A stretch of DNA of 64,000 nt. Origin: Camarhynchus parvulus (lineage: Eukaryota; Chordata; Aves; Passeriformes; Thraupidae). Position 1 is the first letter of the stretch; every line of letters begins with the position of its first letter. The position numbers and the translations under genes were made by a program. Shown piece by piece: positions 62,201 through 64,000 of this stretch. The notes beneath the pieces were generated by a model that saw only the letters and a program-made list of their open reading frames with translations, was not told the origin of the DNA and searched no databases. The stretch spans positions 79,419,465 to 79,483,464 of the forward strand of contig NC_044572.1 in NCBI RefSeq assembly GCF_901933205.1, read 5' to 3'.

Positions 62201-64000
62201 TCAAACACCTTTCTGAACATCAGATTCATCCCCAGCTTTTTATCTGTTCTCTTTTTATCCCTCAGCCTCCACAACTCCCTTCTGATCAGGTTAACTTGTT
62301 TTCATTTGTGGCAATCATTCATCAGTTTATTCTGAGTACTTCTACAGCCAAAACAGAAATCCATTAAATCTATATAGCAGTTTAATCTCAACCAATAATT
62401 GCTCATTAATCTTGCTGGAAATACACATTTTCTTCAGCCCATTGGCAAGGCACAAGCTTGAGGAAAAAAATGAAGTATTTAATCAGTTTTTTAAAGTTTG
62501 TTAATGACAAATTCTGGCTGACAGATTAAAAAATTAGGTCTGCTGCATTGGGGTGCATTCAGTTTTTAAAAAGTGATTAACTATATGCCAAGTTGTCAAA
62601 GAAATTTTGCATGAAAAAAGAGGAGTTGTTAACATTATTATGTCTCTGCCCAATGATTTTATAATGTCCATTTTAAATATACATGGAAAAAATAAGTCAG
62701 TATCATACAGTAATTTTCAAAAAGTGGAGTTTTTAACTATGAAAAGAGAAGCCTGAAACACCTTTTATGCTCACTCATAACGTCCCCCAGTTTTTTCTCC
62801 CATCAGTTTGATTTTAGAAACACTTCTGTATTTCCCTCTAAAATTTTAGTTGCATCTGCTAGCTAACTGAATTGAACACAGATTTTGGCTTTTCTGTCCT
62901 GAAGAACTTCTCCTTGTTCTTGCTCTCCCATCAAACCATGGCTGCATCCTGGGAGACTCAGTTTTCCAGCACAGTTGGATTTGCTGACACAGGTAGGTCA
63001 TGGCCTGGGTTGATTTAGAAGTCCCACACTTGCTAAATAATTCAACCTATTTTATGGCTACTTGGTTAATACCCAGTTTCTGTGGAGTTGGTAAAGTGTC
63101 TGACAAAAGGTCAAATTGATTGCACTGCTTCTCTCTGTTGAACTTTTGCTGCTTCCTCATGCTGCTGTCCATATATCTTCCCTCCTGATTGATTTTCTTA
63201 ATTCAAAAATTGATGCAAAAAAGTCTTTTCTAATGAAAAGCATGTTTGTCAATATTCTCCACTCCCTTTATGGATTTCTGTGCGTTGTTACTTTGATTAC
63301 CAGCTCCTGACCTGTTTATATTCTGGTGTGCTTGAAAACCCAAACCTTCTTTCTCCAAATGTGTAGTTTCATTTTAAAGATCTTTTTGAGAGCAGAAAGC
63401 AGCCTCATGCTACCTGACCCACACTGTATTTTTATATTCAGAAAGAGAAGAAAAACAACCTGTTGTGAGCATCAGGTCTTTATTTCTGGTCAGAGATGGA
63501 TTCCCAGATAAAAGGATATATTTCTTCTTTTTCTTGTGACACAAAGTCAGACTTCAAAAGCCTTCTACTTGTTCCAAGTGAGTTGGAGGCTGAAGCTGTG
63601 ACACCGTGTAAGGCTGTATATGACATACACCGCTGCTGTGCACTTGTTCAGTGCAAAGTATTGAGTCTTGAACTCTTTTTAGTTTGATAGAAAACCCATC
63701 ATAATGTTTGACTATTACAAAGCTTCAGCCTCGCAGATGTTGAACTTTTCTTGATGCCTGTATACATCATACAAGATGAAGCAAGTGAAGCTGCGTTACA
63801 GACATTGTTTCGTGTTGTGATGATGAATTATTTCTGCCACTGATCACCATGCCAGCAATGGAGTACATGGCTGTAATAACACATTTTCACATTCCATTTG
63901 TTAGTTCCAGTATTGATTAATTTTTTTCCAATGTAGCCTTAGACTTTCTTTGAGGTCAAATGCAGCAAATTTTGAGGATTTCTCTATTCAAACAGTAAAT
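56273..64000. other. Long non-coding stretch to the window end
   Basis: About 7.7 kb with no recognised gene, transposon or RNA gene. A short hairpin ATAGTAC-TATG-GTACTAT lies near 57078-57095. 61020-61265 is clearly GC-richer than its surroundings and holds an 80-codon frame of no known family, with an AATAAA upstream at about 60999-61004. Longest frames are about 110 codons (60220-60555). Confidence 0.5.

Overview
This window reads as vertebrate, most likely avian, nuclear non-coding DNA. It is AT-rich with islands of higher GC. No open frame has the hallmarks of a gene: all are short and most are chance openings or lie inside repeats. The avian call rests on the repeats: several CR1 (chicken repeat 1) LINE copies with typical 5' truncation, one of which ends in the (ATTCTGTG)-like repeat, and LTRs resembling avian endogenous retroviruses. 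A passerine is my best guess from the look of two LTR families, but I could not check this against a repeat library. The window is probably intron or gene desert. I found no protein-coding exon, tRNA, rRNA, CRISPR or operon-like structure.

Layout. Positions 1-33.7 kb are mostly anonymous AT-rich sequence with very old, hard-to-date fragments: CR1-like pieces near 17.0, 18.9, 23.9 and 29.8 kb, a possible MIR-like SINE near 30.4 kb, and simple repeats. From 33.8 to 45.5 kb the density of insertions rises: a truncated CR1 on the minus strand (33759-34118), a short LTR on the plus strand (39800-about 40152) with an unexplained C-rich tail, a 1.07 kb ERVL-like solo LTR on the minus strand (40809-41877), a CR1 3' end on the plus strand (44400-44758) and a MIR-like fragment (about 45290-45455). 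From 45.5 to 54.6 kb there is little except an ancient CR1/L3-like fragment at about 52105-52295. The clearest structure is at 54640-56272: a CR1 copy carrying reverse-transcriptase remains, split by a solo LTR (55290-55673) flanked by a perfect 6-bp target duplication. From 56.3 to 64 kb I see no recognisable element.

The repeats do not form a working system. They record insertions of different ages: ancient CR1/L3 and MIR-like material, then avian CR1 copies, then LTR elements reduced to solo LTRs. I did not find an undescribed biological system. The most checkable observations are the nested LTR with its inverted CCAAT pair, the homology between the two short LTRs at 39.8 and 55.3 kb, and two mutually exclusive hairpins at 30108-30140.
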